Assembly: GCA_903885855.1 (NCBI GenBank)
Contig: CAISKG010000438.1
Coordinates: 1 to 15,918 of the forward strand
From: an uncultured Planctomycetaceae bacterium
GTDB lineage: Bacteria > Planctomycetota > Planctomycetia > Pirellulales > UBA1268
Direction of reading: 5' to 3'
Length of the DNA: 15,918 bases
The position numbers and the translations under genes are program-made. The notes beneath the pieces were generated by a model. The model saw only the letters and a list, made by a program, of their open reading frames with translations. It was not told where the DNA came from and searched no databases. Within the stretch, counting starts at the first letter, position 1, and each line of letters starts with the position of its first letter. Shown piece after piece: positions 1 through 8,993 of this stretch.

Positions 1-1119
<1,119 letters not shown>

Positions 1120-1690
1120 GGGTGGGACACCTGGTACGGAGACGGGACGGGGGCGGCAGCGGTTCGGAGGAAGGCTCGGCGCGAAAAGCCCGCGCCACGG
1201 CCCCGGGCCGCGGACACGATCCCCCGCGCGACGATGGAACGCCCTCCGGAGCCCGGCAGCCCGGACACCGACGACCGTCCAGCAGACGATTCTGCCCCAA
1301 GGATCGGGCCGCGCGAAGTTCCGGGACGGCCCGCGCAGGCGCGCGGGGCCCGACGGCCGGAAACCGGCGGTTTCCGACCACGTCGCGATCCCCCGGGACG
1401 GCGAACGACGGAGCCCATGAAGACCGTCATGGGAGCCAACCCGATCGGTGGCCGACTGGGTCCCCTGATCCCCGCCGGCCCGGCATTCCCATTATGCGCT
1501 CGATCGGTCGGAAAGTCCCGTCGGCGCCAGTTTTTCCGGCGCGGCACCGGCCGGCAGTCCGGCGGACGGATCGATCCGCCGCCCGCACGCCATCCGCGAC
1601 GGGAGGAAGCGCGGGAGCCCGGCTCCCGGGGCGGCCCTGTCCGGGCCCCGGGGGCCGACCGAGGGGCCAGGGCGGCGGCCCGCGGCCGGC
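1120..1690. other. 571-base pilB-pilT gap, hairpin-rich, no supported gene
   Basis: No reading frame here has a recognisable product; frames crossing it are extensions of GC-rich shadows. It holds several perfect inverted repeats: 1178-1196 (6-bp stem, 7-base loop), 1330-1347 (7 bp, 4 bases), 1358-1376 (8 bp, 3 bases), 1414-1433 (7 bp, 6 bases), 1561-1580 (6 bp, 8 bases; also contains a 12-base palindrome at 1567-1578) and 1612-1628 (6 bp, 5 bases). A CATAAT hexamer on the minus strand at 1496-1491 could be a -10 element for pilT, without a good -35. The region may be the pilB terminator plus a long structured pilT leader, or may hide a small RNA. Nothing visible decides between these. Confidence 0.5.
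1612..1628 (-). terminator. candidate hairpin terminator after pilB
   Basis: CGGGAG (1612-1617) pairs perfectly with CTCCCG (1623-1628) around a 5-base loop. It lies about 60 bases past the pilB stop in the direction of transcription. There is no T-tract, so it is not a textbook intrinsic terminator. Confidence 0.3.
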
Positions 1691-3400
1691 TCACTCCTCG
1701 AGCTGCTTGGCGACGCGGAACACCTCGTCGAAGGTGGTGATCCCGCGGAGCACCTTCTGGACGCCATCCTCGAACATCAGCCGCATCCCGGCCGCCCGGG
1801 CGGCCCGGCGGATGTCCTGCGTGGGGGCCCCCTGGAAGGCCAGCTCGCGGATCCGTCCGCTCATCACCATCAGCTCGAAGATGCCCAGGCGCCCCTTGTG
1901 GCCGCTCTTCTGGCAGTTGGCACAGCCGCGCCCCTTCATGAAGGTGGCACCCTTGAGCATCTCCTCGGTGACGCCGGCGGTCTCGATCTGGGTGTCGAGC
2001 GGCTGGAAGGGCTGCTTGCACTTCACGCAATTCACGCGCACCAGCCGCTGCGCGAGGACGGCGATGATCGACGAGGCCACGAGGTAGGCCGGCACGCCCA
2101 TGTCGATCATGCGCGTGATGGCGCTGGGGGCGTCGTTGGTGTGGAGCGTGCTGAACACGAGGTGGCCCGTCAGCGAGGCCTGGATGCCCATCTGGGCGGT
2201 CTCGGTGTCGCGCATCTCGCCCACCAGGATCACGTTGGGGGCCTGGCGGAGCATGGAGCGGATGACGCGCGCGAAATCGAGGCCGATGTTGTGGCGCACC
2301 TCCACCTGGTTGATCCCCGCCAGGTAGTACTCCACCGGATCCTCGGCGGTGATGATCTTGGTGTCGGGGCGGTTGAGCTCGTTGAGGGCCGCGTAGAGCG
2401 TGGTCGTCTTGCCGGAGCCCGTCGGCCCGGTGACGAGGATGATGCCGTTGGGGCGGCGGATGAGGTTCTTGAAGTTGCGGAAATCCCCCTCGGAGAGGCC
2501 GAGCTGGCGGATGCCGACGCGGATGTTGTCCTTGTCGAGGATCCGCATCACCACCGATTGGCCGTGGTTGGTGGGCAGGACGCTGACGCGCAGGTCGTAG
2601 TCCTTGCCGTCGGCGGTGAGCTTGATGCGGCCGTCCTGGGGGCGGCGGCGCTCGGCGATGTCGAGCTTGGAGAGGATCTTGATGCGCGAGAGGATCGCCC
2701 CGAGGAGACGGCGCGGGGGGTTGTCGCGCTCCACGAGGCGGCCGTCGATCCGGTAGCGGATGCGGACGCGGTCCTCGAAGGGCTCGATGTGGATGTCGCT
2801 GGCGCGGAGCTGCACCGCCTCGGTGATGATCAGGTTCACCAGCTTCACCACCGGGGCGTCGGCGTTGTCCTCCTGCTGGGCGCCGGCGGCCTGCTCGACG
2901 GCGGTCTCGGTGAAGTCGATGGCCGTGTCGGTGAACTCCTGGAGCATGGAGTCGGCCGATTCGCCGTCGCTGGCGCCGTAATGGCGGTTGATCGCCTCGA
3001 TGATCTGCTCGCGCGCCGCCAGCGCCATCTGCACGTCGCGGTTGAGGATGAAGCGGAGCTTGTCCTGGGTGTCGATGTCGGTGGGATCGCAGCCCACGAC
3101 CCGCAGCGTCGTGCCCTCGCGGGCCACCGGGAAGATCGTGTTCTCGCGCGCCACGCTCTCGGGCAGGAGGTCGATCACGTCCTGCTCGACGGTCAGCCCG
3201 GAAAGATCGACGAACTTGAGGCGGTGCGCCTTGGCCAGGGCGCGCATCACCTTCTCCCCCGGCGCGTAGCCCAGCCGCACCACCTCGTCGTGGAGCTTCT
3301 TGCCGGAGGTGTCGGCGATGCGCGTCACCTCGGCGAGCTGCTCGGCGCTGATGATCCCCTCGGAGACGAGGAGGCTGGAGAAGGCGTCGGGGGGGGGCAT
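1691..3400 (-). CDS. pilB: PilB/GspE-type type IV pilus assembly ATPase
   Basis: Cytoplasmic hexameric ATPase that powers pilin polymerisation (type IV pilus) or pseudopilus assembly (type II secretion). 569 residues, normal family length. Residues 1-140 form a GspE/MshE-type N-terminal domain; a linker rich in acidic residues follows (about 143-180). The core has RASDIHIEP at 199-207, P-loop GPTGSGKT at 325-332 (K331), ITAEDPVEY at 350-358, Walker B NVILVGEMRD at 389-398 and His box TGHLVFSTLHT at 411-421. A zinc-binding tetracysteine (C458, C461, C493, C496) is typical of GspE/PilB and absent from PilT. The ATG at 3400 gives the full N-terminal domain but has no visible Shine-Dalgarno site. 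The start codon is followed at once by nine C residues on the coding strand. The N-terminal domain resembles cyclic-di-GMP-binding MshEN modules, but the motif is not clean enough to claim binding. The PilT gene downstream favours a pilus rather than type II secretion. Confidence 0.93.
   Translation of the reverse strand: MPPPDAFSSLLVSEGIISAEQLAEVTRIADTSGKKLHDEVVRLGYAPGEKVMRALAKAHRLKFVDLSGLTVEQDVIDLLPESVARENTIFPVAREGTTLRVVGCDPTDIDTQDKLRFILNRDVQMALAAREQIIEAINRHYGASDGESADSMLQEFTDTAIDFTETAVEQAAGAQQEDNADAPVVKLVNLIITEAVQLRASDIHIEPFEDRVRIRYRIDGRLVERDNPPRRLLGAILSRIKILSKLDIAERRRPQDGRIKLTADGKDYDLRVSVLPTNHGQSVVMRILDKDNIRVGIRQLGLSEGDFRNFKNLIRRPNGIILVTGPTGSGKTTTLYAALNELNRPDTKIITAEDPVEYYLAGINQVEVRHNIGLDFARVIRSMLRQAPNVILVGEMRDTETAQMGIQASLTGHLVFSTLHTNDAPSAITRMIDMGVPAYLVASSIIAVLAQRLVRVNCVKCKQPFQPLDTQIETAGVTEEMLKGATFMKGRGCANCQKSGHKGRLGIFELMVMSGRIRELAFQGAPTQDIRRAARAAGMRLMFEDGVQKVLRGITTFDEVFRVAKQLEE
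3389..3397 (-). repeat. C9 homopolymer immediately after pilB start codon
   Basis: Nine consecutive G on the plus strand read as nine C on the coding strand, forming codons 2-4 (three prolines). A one-base slip would shift the whole pilB frame. Other 7-8 base G/C runs occur in this GC-rich window, so length alone is not proof of a contingency tract. Confidence 0.9.
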
Positions 3401-3465
3401 GGCGTGGTGTCGCGGCGTCCGCGGGGCTCGGGGGAAGGCGGCGGCGCCGCCGGGGGCAGGACTTC

Positions 3466-3828
3466 TCAGGACTCGAGGAAGGTGTCGGCGTGCTCGTAGC
3501 TCGGCGCGCAGGTGCAGAGGAACACGAGCTCCTCGGGGCCGGTGTTGCGGATCGTGTGGCGCGTACCGGGGGGGATGGCGATGGCGTCACCGGGGCCGAC
3601 CGGGCGCGATTCCCCGGCGAGCGTCATCAGCGCCGTGCCGGAGAGGATGTAGTAGATCTCCTCGGTGACGGCGTGATGGTGAGGCGTGGTGGCCGTGCCG
3701 GGGGCGAGCCGCGCCTCCGCCAGGCTCTGCTTGCGGATCGCGGAATTGCGGGGCGCGAGCAACTCCCGGATCGTCGAGCCGTCGGTGGTGGTGAAGGGGA
3801 CGGTGTCGTCCCGGTTGATGACGTCCAT
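3466..3828 (-). CDS. small single-domain cupin protein
   Basis: 120-residue beta-barrel protein of the cupin superfamily; substrate unknown. Both cupin motifs are intact. Motif 1 runs from G44 with putative metal ligands H50, H52 and E57 and ends at G64. Motif 2, G80-D-A-I-A-I-P-P-G-T-R-H91-x3-N95, matches the consensus exactly and supplies the fourth ligand, H91. So it probably binds a divalent metal. Cupins of this size include isomerases, dioxygenases and sugar-binding proteins, and the motifs cannot choose among them. The frame is open further upstream, but the ATG at 3828 is preferred: the homology starts just after it, a GAGGGGG stretch lies about 14 bases before it, and a TG-extended -10 element sits further upstream at 3916-3908. 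It ends 65 bases before pilB on the same strand and could be co-transcribed with it; no functional link is evident. Confidence 0.85.
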   Translation of the reverse strand: MDVINRDDTVPFTTTDGSTIRELLAPRNSAIRKQSLAEARLAPGTATTPHHHAVTEEIYYILSGTALMTLAGESRPVGPGDAIAIPPGTRHTIRNTGPEELVFLCTCAPSYEHADTFLES

Positions 3829-3855
3829 ACGCGCGTGTCGGTCCCCCTCGGCGCT

Positions 3856-3875
3856 CCTGCAGATGCGGGTGCAGG
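3856..3875 (-). other. hairpin in the cupin gene leader
   Basis: CCTGCA (3856-3861) pairs with TGCAGG (3870-3875) around an 8-base loop. It lies between the promoter-like element at 3916-3908 and the cupin start. Role unknown; could be chance. Confidence 0.3.
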
Positions 3876-3907
3876 CCCGGGCGGGCCCGCCGCCCGCCGC
3901 CCCCTGA

Positions 3908-3916
3908 ACCATACCA
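3908..3916 (-). promoter_or_regulatory. candidate TG-extended -10 promoter for the cupin gene
   Basis: Read on the minus strand: TGGTATGGT, that is TG, one base, then TATGGT. It stands 80 bases before the cupin ATG. A TTCGCC hexamer 17 bases upstream is only a weak -35 match. The same nine bases recur in front of the cyclophilin gene. Confidence 0.4.
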
Positions 3917-3973
3917 GACGCCCGGAGGGGGGCGAACCGCGCCGCGGCCGCGCCCGCCGCCGGAATCGACGGG

Positions 3974-4615
3974 TCATGCCGCCGGGGACAGGCTGCGCAG
4001 GAAGAGCACCGCCGGCGGCACCTCCCGCCGCTGCCAGGCCGACGCCTCCGGGAGCGCCGCCGGATCGAAGGCGTCGTCGGCCTCCACCACGGCCAGGCTC
4101 CCCGGCGGGGCCGCGGCGAGCAGCGCCGCCAGGAGGGCCAGCAGGTCGGCGGAGCGGCTCGTGAACAGGTCCCACGGGGGGGAAAAGAAGACGATCCAGG
4201 GCCCCCCGCGCGGGATCTCGGGCATCTTCCGGGCCCAGAGCAGCGCGTCGCCGGGGCGGACCGTGACCCGCTCCCCGAGGCCCAATTCGACCGCCGAGCG
4301 GCGCAGGGCGTCGGCGGTGGGGAAGTGCCGCTCGCCGAAGAAGGCCGCCGCCGCCCCCCGACTCAGGGCCTCGAACCCCAGCGCCCCGGTGCCGCCGAAG
4401 GGATCGACGGCCACCGCCCCCACCACGTCCGTCCCGAGGAGGTTGAAGAGCACCTCGCGCACGCGGTCCTTCATGGGGCGTGTGCGCGGATCGGGCTGGT
4501 AGGGGAGGCGTCGGCCCCGCAGGCTCCCGCCGATGATCCGCGGCGGGCTGGCGGGATCGTCGCCGTCCCGCCCGGACCGGTCACCATCGCGTGCCGGACG
4601 GCGGGGAGGGGGCAT
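3974..4615 (-). CDS. rsmD: RsmD, 16S rRNA (guanine-N2)-methyltransferase
   Basis: Class I SAM-dependent methyltransferase that in the family methylates G966 of 16S rRNA at N2 on the assembling small subunit. 213 residues, close to the family's usual length. Signature elements are RIIGGSLRGRRL (26-37), the substrate-side motif RPMKDRVREVLFNLL (46-60) and the SAM-binding loop DPFGGTGALGFEALSRG (71-87). The catalytic motif, usually DPPY or DPPF in RsmD, reads S145-P-P-W148; Ser in the first position is tolerated in related amino-methyltransferases. Residues 1-25 form an Arg/Asp-rich extension before the fold; there is no later in-frame ATG before the conserved core, so the ATG at 4615 is used. 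The SPPW codons lie in a run of seven C on the coding strand. It diverges from the cyclophilin gene over about 130 bases. Confidence 0.85.
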   Translation of the reverse strand: MPPPRRPARDGDRSGRDGDDPASPPRIIGGSLRGRRLPYQPDPRTRPMKDRVREVLFNLLGTDVVGAVAVDPFGGTGALGFEALSRGAAAAFFGERHFPTADALRRSAVELGLGERVTVRPGDALLWARKMPEIPRGGPWIVFFSPPWDLFTSRSADLLALLAALLAAAPPGSLAVVEADDAFDPAALPEASAWQRREVPPAVLFLRSLSPAA

Positions 4616-4682
4616 GGGACGCCGCTCGGGGCGGAAACGTGATGCCGCGGCCCGCCCACGATGGCGGGGCGTCGACGGCTAT

Positions 4683-4695
4683 TGGTATGGTACCA
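4683..4695. promoter_or_regulatory. palindromic, possibly bidirectional promoter element between rsmD and the cyclophilin gene
   Basis: TGGTATGGTACCA contains arms TGGTA and TACCA around three bases. Read forward it gives the extended -10 TGGTATGGT for the cyclophilin gene; read in reverse it gives TGGTACCAT for rsmD. No convincing -35 is visible on either side. Confidence 0.4.
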
Positions 4696-4743
4696 GGGGA
4701 CGGGCACGCACCGGCCCGCGAGCCGCTTCCCCGGAGACCGCCG

Positions 4744-5994
4744 ATGAAGAGCCCCCTCCCCCGTCGCCCGCGCCGCCCCGCAGGGGCCCGCAGCGGGATG
4801 GCCCCGGCCCTGCTCGCCGCGTCGCTCGTCCTCGGGGCGGCCGGAGCGCCGCCGGCCCACGGCCAGGAGGCGGCCGACACGGCCCCCCCCACGAAGGCCG
4901 AGGTCGTCGCCGCGCGGGAGGCCTTCGCCACGGCGGAGGTGGAGCTCAAGAAGGCCGTCGGCGACATGATGGCCTTCCAGACCGAATACCAGAAGAAGGA
5001 TGCCGACCGCGCCGGGCTCGAGGGGAAGTTCACGGCGGCCAAGGCCGTGGCCATGGAGGCCAGCACCACCCTCGAGAACGCGGCCATCGTCATCGCGCGC
5101 GGCGGCATGCCGCGCAAGGACGAGGACGACTACGCCCCCTCGATGCCGATCTACAAGGAGGCGGTGCGGACCTGCATGGCGATCGTCGCCTCGGCGATCG
5201 AGTCGGACGATCCCGGCCGCGCCATGGAGCTGGTGGATCTCCTCGAGCGCTCCGGGGCGATCAGCGGCGAGACGGTCGACATCTACATGATGGGCGCCAC
5301 CGCGGCGATCATCCTCTCCCGGGTCGAGGATGCCGACGCCTACCTCGGCAAGCTGGCCGCCATCGGCGGCTCCCCCGACAAGCAGGAGCAGCTGGCCAAC
5401 CTCGTGGAGGCCCTCGCCGAGGAGCGGAAGAAGGTGGCCGAGGAGATGGAATACCGCGCCAAGGAGGAGGCCGCCGACGACCTGCCCCGCGTGCGCATCG
5501 CGACGTCCAGCGGCGACCTGCTCGTCGAGCTGTTCGAGAACGAGGCCCCCAACACCGTCGCCAATTTCATCAGCCTCGTGGAGAAGGGCTTCTACGACGG
5601 CACGCCCTTCCACCGGGTGATCCCCGAATTCATGGCCCAGGGGGGCGACCCCACCGGCCGCGGCAACGGCGGCCCGGGCTACTCCATCGCCTGCGAGACC
5701 GAGCGCCCCGGAGCCAGGAAGCACTTCCGCGGCTCCCTCTCGATGGCCCACGCTGGCAAGGACACCGGCGGATCGCAGTTCTTCCTCACCTTCCGCCCCA
5801 CCGAGCACCTCGACGGCAAGCACACCGTCTTCGGCCGGGTGATCGAGGGGGACGAGGTCCTCGCCAGGATCCAGCGCACCCAAAACAAGGAGGGGCGGCC
5901 GATCCCCGCCGTGAAGCCCGACACGATCCTCAAGGCCGAGGTGGTGCGCAAGCGCGACCACGCCTACGAACCGCAGACCATCCCCGGCCGCTGA
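4744..5994 (+). CDS. exported cyclophilin-type peptidyl-prolyl isomerase with long helical N-terminal region
   Basis: Catalyses cis-trans isomerisation of prolyl bonds, here probably outside the cytoplasm. 416 residues. An Arg-rich N terminus and hydrophobic stretch (about 19-36) ending near A-H-G-Q-E give a likely signal peptide. A charged, mostly helical region of about 200 residues without a recognised domain follows. The cyclophilin domain covers roughly 250-405: FHRVIPEFMAQGGD at 289-302 carries R291, F296 and Q299, matching the active-site Arg, Phe and Gln of cyclophilin A. HLDGKHTVFG begins with H355 where cyclophilin A has Trp, a common bacterial change linked to poor cyclosporin binding. 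The ATG at 4744 is chosen over an upstream ATG at 4591 because it has GGAG seven bases before it and starts the signal peptide; the earlier start would overlap rsmD. msrB follows 41 bases later on the same strand. Confidence 0.9.
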   Translation: MKSPLPRRPRRPAGARSGMAPALLAASLVLGAAGAPPAHGQEAADTAPPTKAEVVAAREAFATAEVELKKAVGDMMAFQTEYQKKDADRAGLEGKFTAAKAVAMEASTTLENAAIVIARGGMPRKDEDDYAPSMPIYKEAVRTCMAIVASAIESDDPGRAMELVDLLERSGAISGETVDIYMMGATAAIILSRVEDADAYLGKLAAIGGSPDKQEQLANLVEALAEERKKVAEEMEYRAKEEAADDLPRVRIATSSGDLLVELFENEAPNTVANFISLVEKGFYDGTPFHRVIPEFMAQGGDPTGRGNGGPGYSIACETERPGARKHFRGSLSMAHAGKDTGGSQFFLTFRPTEHLDGKHTVFGRVIEGDEVLARIQRTQNKEGRPIPAVKPDTILKAEVVRKRDHAYEPQTIPGR

Positions 5995-6035
5995 TCGGGC
6001 CGGCCCCATCCCCACGCCTCCGCGAGGCCACCGCC

Positions 6036-6725
<690 letters not shown>

Positions 6726-6739
6726 ATCGGGCGACGAAA

Positions 6740-6763
6740 CCCGCGGCCCCGGCCCTCCGCGGG
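6740..6763 (-). terminator. candidate terminator for argF between convergent genes
   Basis: CCCGCGG (6740-6746) and CCGCGGG (6757-6763) form a perfect 7-bp stem with a 10-base loop, in the 48 bases between the msrB and argF stop codons. On the minus strand the stem is followed by TTT, a short T-tract, which favours argF as its user; it could slow transcription from both sides. Confidence 0.5.
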
Positions 6764-6773
6764 ATGCGGCCGG

Positions 6774-7694
6774 TCAGGCCTGGTGGCCGAGGATCCAGGC
6801 CAGCAGCCCCTTCTGGACGTGCATCCGGTTGGCGGCCTGATCCACCACCACACTCTGCGGGCCGTCCATGACGTCGTCGGTGACCTCCTCGCCGCGCCGG
6901 GCGGGGAGGCAGTGCATGAAGACCGCGTCCGGCGCCCGCCGCAGCAGCGCCGCGTCGACCTGATAGGGGCGCAGCGCCGCCTCCCGCCGGGCCCGCTCCG
7001 ACTCCTGGCCCATGCTCGTCCAGACGTCGGTGTAGACGCAGGCCGCCCCCTCGACGGCCTCCGCCGGGTCGGTCGTCTCCACGATCGCCGCCCCCGGGAG
7101 GATCGAGCGGAGGTGGCGGCGGAAGTCGTCGTCGAACTGGAAGCCCTCGGGCGCGGCCAGGACGAAGCGCATCCCCAGGAGCCCGCAGACCACCGCCAAC
7201 GACCGGGCGACGTTGTTGCCGTCGCCGACGAAGGCCAGCGTCTCGCCGCCGAGGCTGCCGAGCCGCTCGCGGAGCGTGTAGAGATCGGCGAGGGCCTGGC
7301 AGGGGTGGCAGGCGTCGGAGAGGCCGTTGATCACGGGCACGCTCGACGCCGCGGCCAGCGCCTCGATGGTGTCGTGGCGCTTCGACCGGCACACCACCAC
7401 GTCGACGTACTCCGAGAGCACGCGGCCGAAATCGGCCACGCTCTCGCGCGACGTGGAGAAGCCGGTCTCCTGCCCGAGGAACATCGCGCCGCCGCCGAGG
7501 TGGATCATCGCCGCCTCGAAGCTCGCGCGCGTGCGCAGGCTCGGCTTCTCGAAGACCATCCCCAGCACGCGGCCGGGGAACAGCGGCTCGCGCAGCCCCT
7601 CCTCGAACCTGGTCTCCAGATCCCTGGAGATGGCGAACACGGCCTCGATCTCGTGGGCCGTGAGGTCTTCGGGAACGATGATGTGGCGCAGCAT
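6774..7694 (-). CDS. argF: ornithine carbamoyltransferase
   Basis: Joins carbamoyl phosphate to ornithine to give citrulline, in the cytoplasm; sixth step of arginine synthesis. 306 residues, normal length. The carbamoyl-phosphate loop EKPSLRTRASFE (49-60; S52, R54, T55, R56) and H130-P-C-Q133 are intact. FVGDGNNVARSL (155-166), the ornithine-specific SMG loop in DVWTSMGQE (223-231) and the C-terminal HCLP (261-264) are also present. The SMG loop and HCLP separate it from aspartate and N-acetylornithine carbamoyltransferases. The ATG at 7694 is 10 bases after the argD stop, and no Shine-Dalgarno site is evident, so translation is probably coupled to argD. It is the last gene of the argB-argD-argF run. 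An inverted repeat just past its stop is a likely terminator. Confidence 0.96.
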   Translation of the reverse strand: MLRHIIVPEDLTAHEIEAVFAISRDLETRFEEGLREPLFPGRVLGMVFEKPSLRTRASFEAAMIHLGGGAMFLGQETGFSTSRESVADFGRVLSEYVDVVVCRSKRHDTIEALAAASSVPVINGLSDACHPCQALADLYTLRERLGSLGGETLAFVGDGNNVARSLAVVCGLLGMRFVLAAPEGFQFDDDFRRHLRSILPGAAIVETTDPAEAVEGAACVYTDVWTSMGQESERARREAALRPYQVDAALLRRAPDAVFMHCLPARRGEEVTDDVMDGPQSVVVDQAANRMHVQKGLLAWILGHQA

Positions 7695-7704
7695 GGCGGC
7701 GGTG

Positions 7705-8919
7705 TCAGGCGCGGGAGGCCGTCTCGAGGATCGCGTCCGCGAGTCGCTCGCAGCCGTCGTCGATGTCGGCGGGGGCGATGTTCATCGCGGGGAGGAGGCG
7801 GATCACGCGCCCCTGGGTGCAGTTGACCAGCAGCTGCTTCTCCAGGCAGCGCTCCACGACCGGAGCCCCGTCGATCGAAAGCTCGACGCCGATCATCATC
7901 CCGATCACGCGCACGTCGCGGACGGCGTCGCACCGATCCCGGAGGGCGTGGAGGCGTTCGCGGAAGCGGTCCGCGGCCCGGTCGACGTGGGCCAGGAGCC
8001 CCTCGTTCTCGATCATCTCGATGGCCGCGATCCCCGCCCGGGCGGCGAGCGGATTGCCGCCGAAGGTGGCGGCGTGCATGCCGGGGCGGAGGAAGCGGGC
8101 CAGCTCGACGGTCGTCAGCATCGCCCCGCCGGCCACCCCCGCGCACAGGCTCTTGGCCAGCGTGATGACGTCGGGGCGCACGCCGAAGTGCTGGTAGCCG
8201 AACCACTCGCCGGTGCGGCCGCAGCCCGACTGCACCTCGTCGAACACCAGCAGCATCCCGCGCTCGTCGCAGATCCGCCGCAGCCCCTCGAGGAAGCCCG
8301 GGGGCGCCGGCACGACGCCCCCCTCGCCGAGGATCGGCTCGACGAGGATCCCGCCGGTCTGGTCGTCGACGAGGCGCTCCACGGCCTCCAGGTCGCCGTG
8401 GGGGGCGTACTGGAAGCCGGCCAGCATCGGCCCGAGCCCCTCGTGGTACTTCGGCTGGGCCGTGGCCGTCACGCTCCCCATCGTGCGGCCGTGGAAGCCG
8501 CCGCGGAAGGTGATGATCTTGTAGCGGGCGCCGTCGCTGGCGAGGCGCACGAGCTTGATCGCCGCCTCGTTGGCCTCGGTGCCGGAATTGCAGAAGAAGG
8601 CCTGCCCGCCGAAGCTGCGCTCGGAGAGGAGCCGGGCCCACTCCCCCTGGGCCTCGGTGTACCAGGTGTTGGGGACGTGGATCAGCCGCGCCACCTGATC
8701 CTGCACCGCGCGGACGACCGGCGCGGGGCAGTGGCCGAGGAGATTGCAGCCCCAGCCGGGGAAGAAGTCGAGGTACTCCGCCCCCTCGGCGTCCCAGACG
8801 CGCGATCCCTCGCCGCGCACCAGGCAGACGGGGAAGCGGCGGTAATTGGGAACCACGTAGCGCGCGAAGGTGTCGATCACGGACCGCGTGGCGCTTCCGG
8901 CGGGGTCGGCGACGGACAT
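7705..8919 (-). CDS. argD: acetylornithine aminotransferase
   Basis: PLP enzyme of the class III aminotransferase family. It converts N-acetylglutamate semialdehyde and glutamate to N-acetylornithine and 2-oxoglutarate. 404 residues, as expected. NSGTEANEAAIKL (111-123) binds PLP phosphate, FHGRTMGS (142-149) supplies the ring-stacking region, VEPILGEGG is at 193-201, and FDEVQSGCGRTG (226-237) holds the Asp that contacts the PLP nitrogen (D227). K256, in ITLAKSLCAGVAGGAML, is the Schiff-base lysine; family members usually have Gly or Ala after it, here Ser. TFGGNPLA follows. The ATG at 8919 has GGAG eight bases upstream. Ornithine or GABA aminotransferases share the fold, but position between argB and argF makes ArgD by far the best call. 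67 bases separate the argB stop from this start. Confidence 0.95.
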   Translation of the reverse strand: MSVADPAGSATRSVIDTFARYVVPNYRRFPVCLVRGEGSRVWDAEGAEYLDFFPGWGCNLLGHCPAPVVRAVQDQVARLIHVPNTWYTEAQGEWARLLSERSFGGQAFFCNSGTEANEAAIKLVRLASDGARYKIITFRGGFHGRTMGSVTATAQPKYHEGLGPMLAGFQYAPHGDLEAVERLVDDQTGGILVEPILGEGGVVPAPPGFLEGLRRICDERGMLLVFDEVQSGCGRTGEWFGYQHFGVRPDVITLAKSLCAGVAGGAMLTTVELARFLRPGMHAATFGGNPLAARAGIAAIEMIENEGLLAHVDRAADRFRERLHALRDRCDAVRDVRVIGMMIGVELSIDGAPVVERCLEKQLLVNCTQGRVIRLLPAMNIAPADIDDGCERLADAILETASRA

Positions 8920-8993
8920 GGCATGGACTCCAGGGCCCGGGGGGGCGGGACGGCGCCGGCGAAGGGGCCGGTCGCGGGGCGATTGCGAAGGGA

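Noticed and set aside
1120..1690. Cyclic-di-GMP riboswitch in the pilT leader
   Set aside because: I looked for the conserved GEMM core sequences on the minus strand and did not find them.
4591..4743. Upstream in-frame ATG for the cyclophilin gene
   Set aside because: It would bury the signal peptide 51 residues inside, overlap rsmD, and lacks the GGAG found before 4744.
6774..7694. N-acetylornithine or aspartate carbamoyltransferase instead of ArgF
   Set aside because: The SMG loop and HCLP motif mark a true ornithine carbamoyltransferase.
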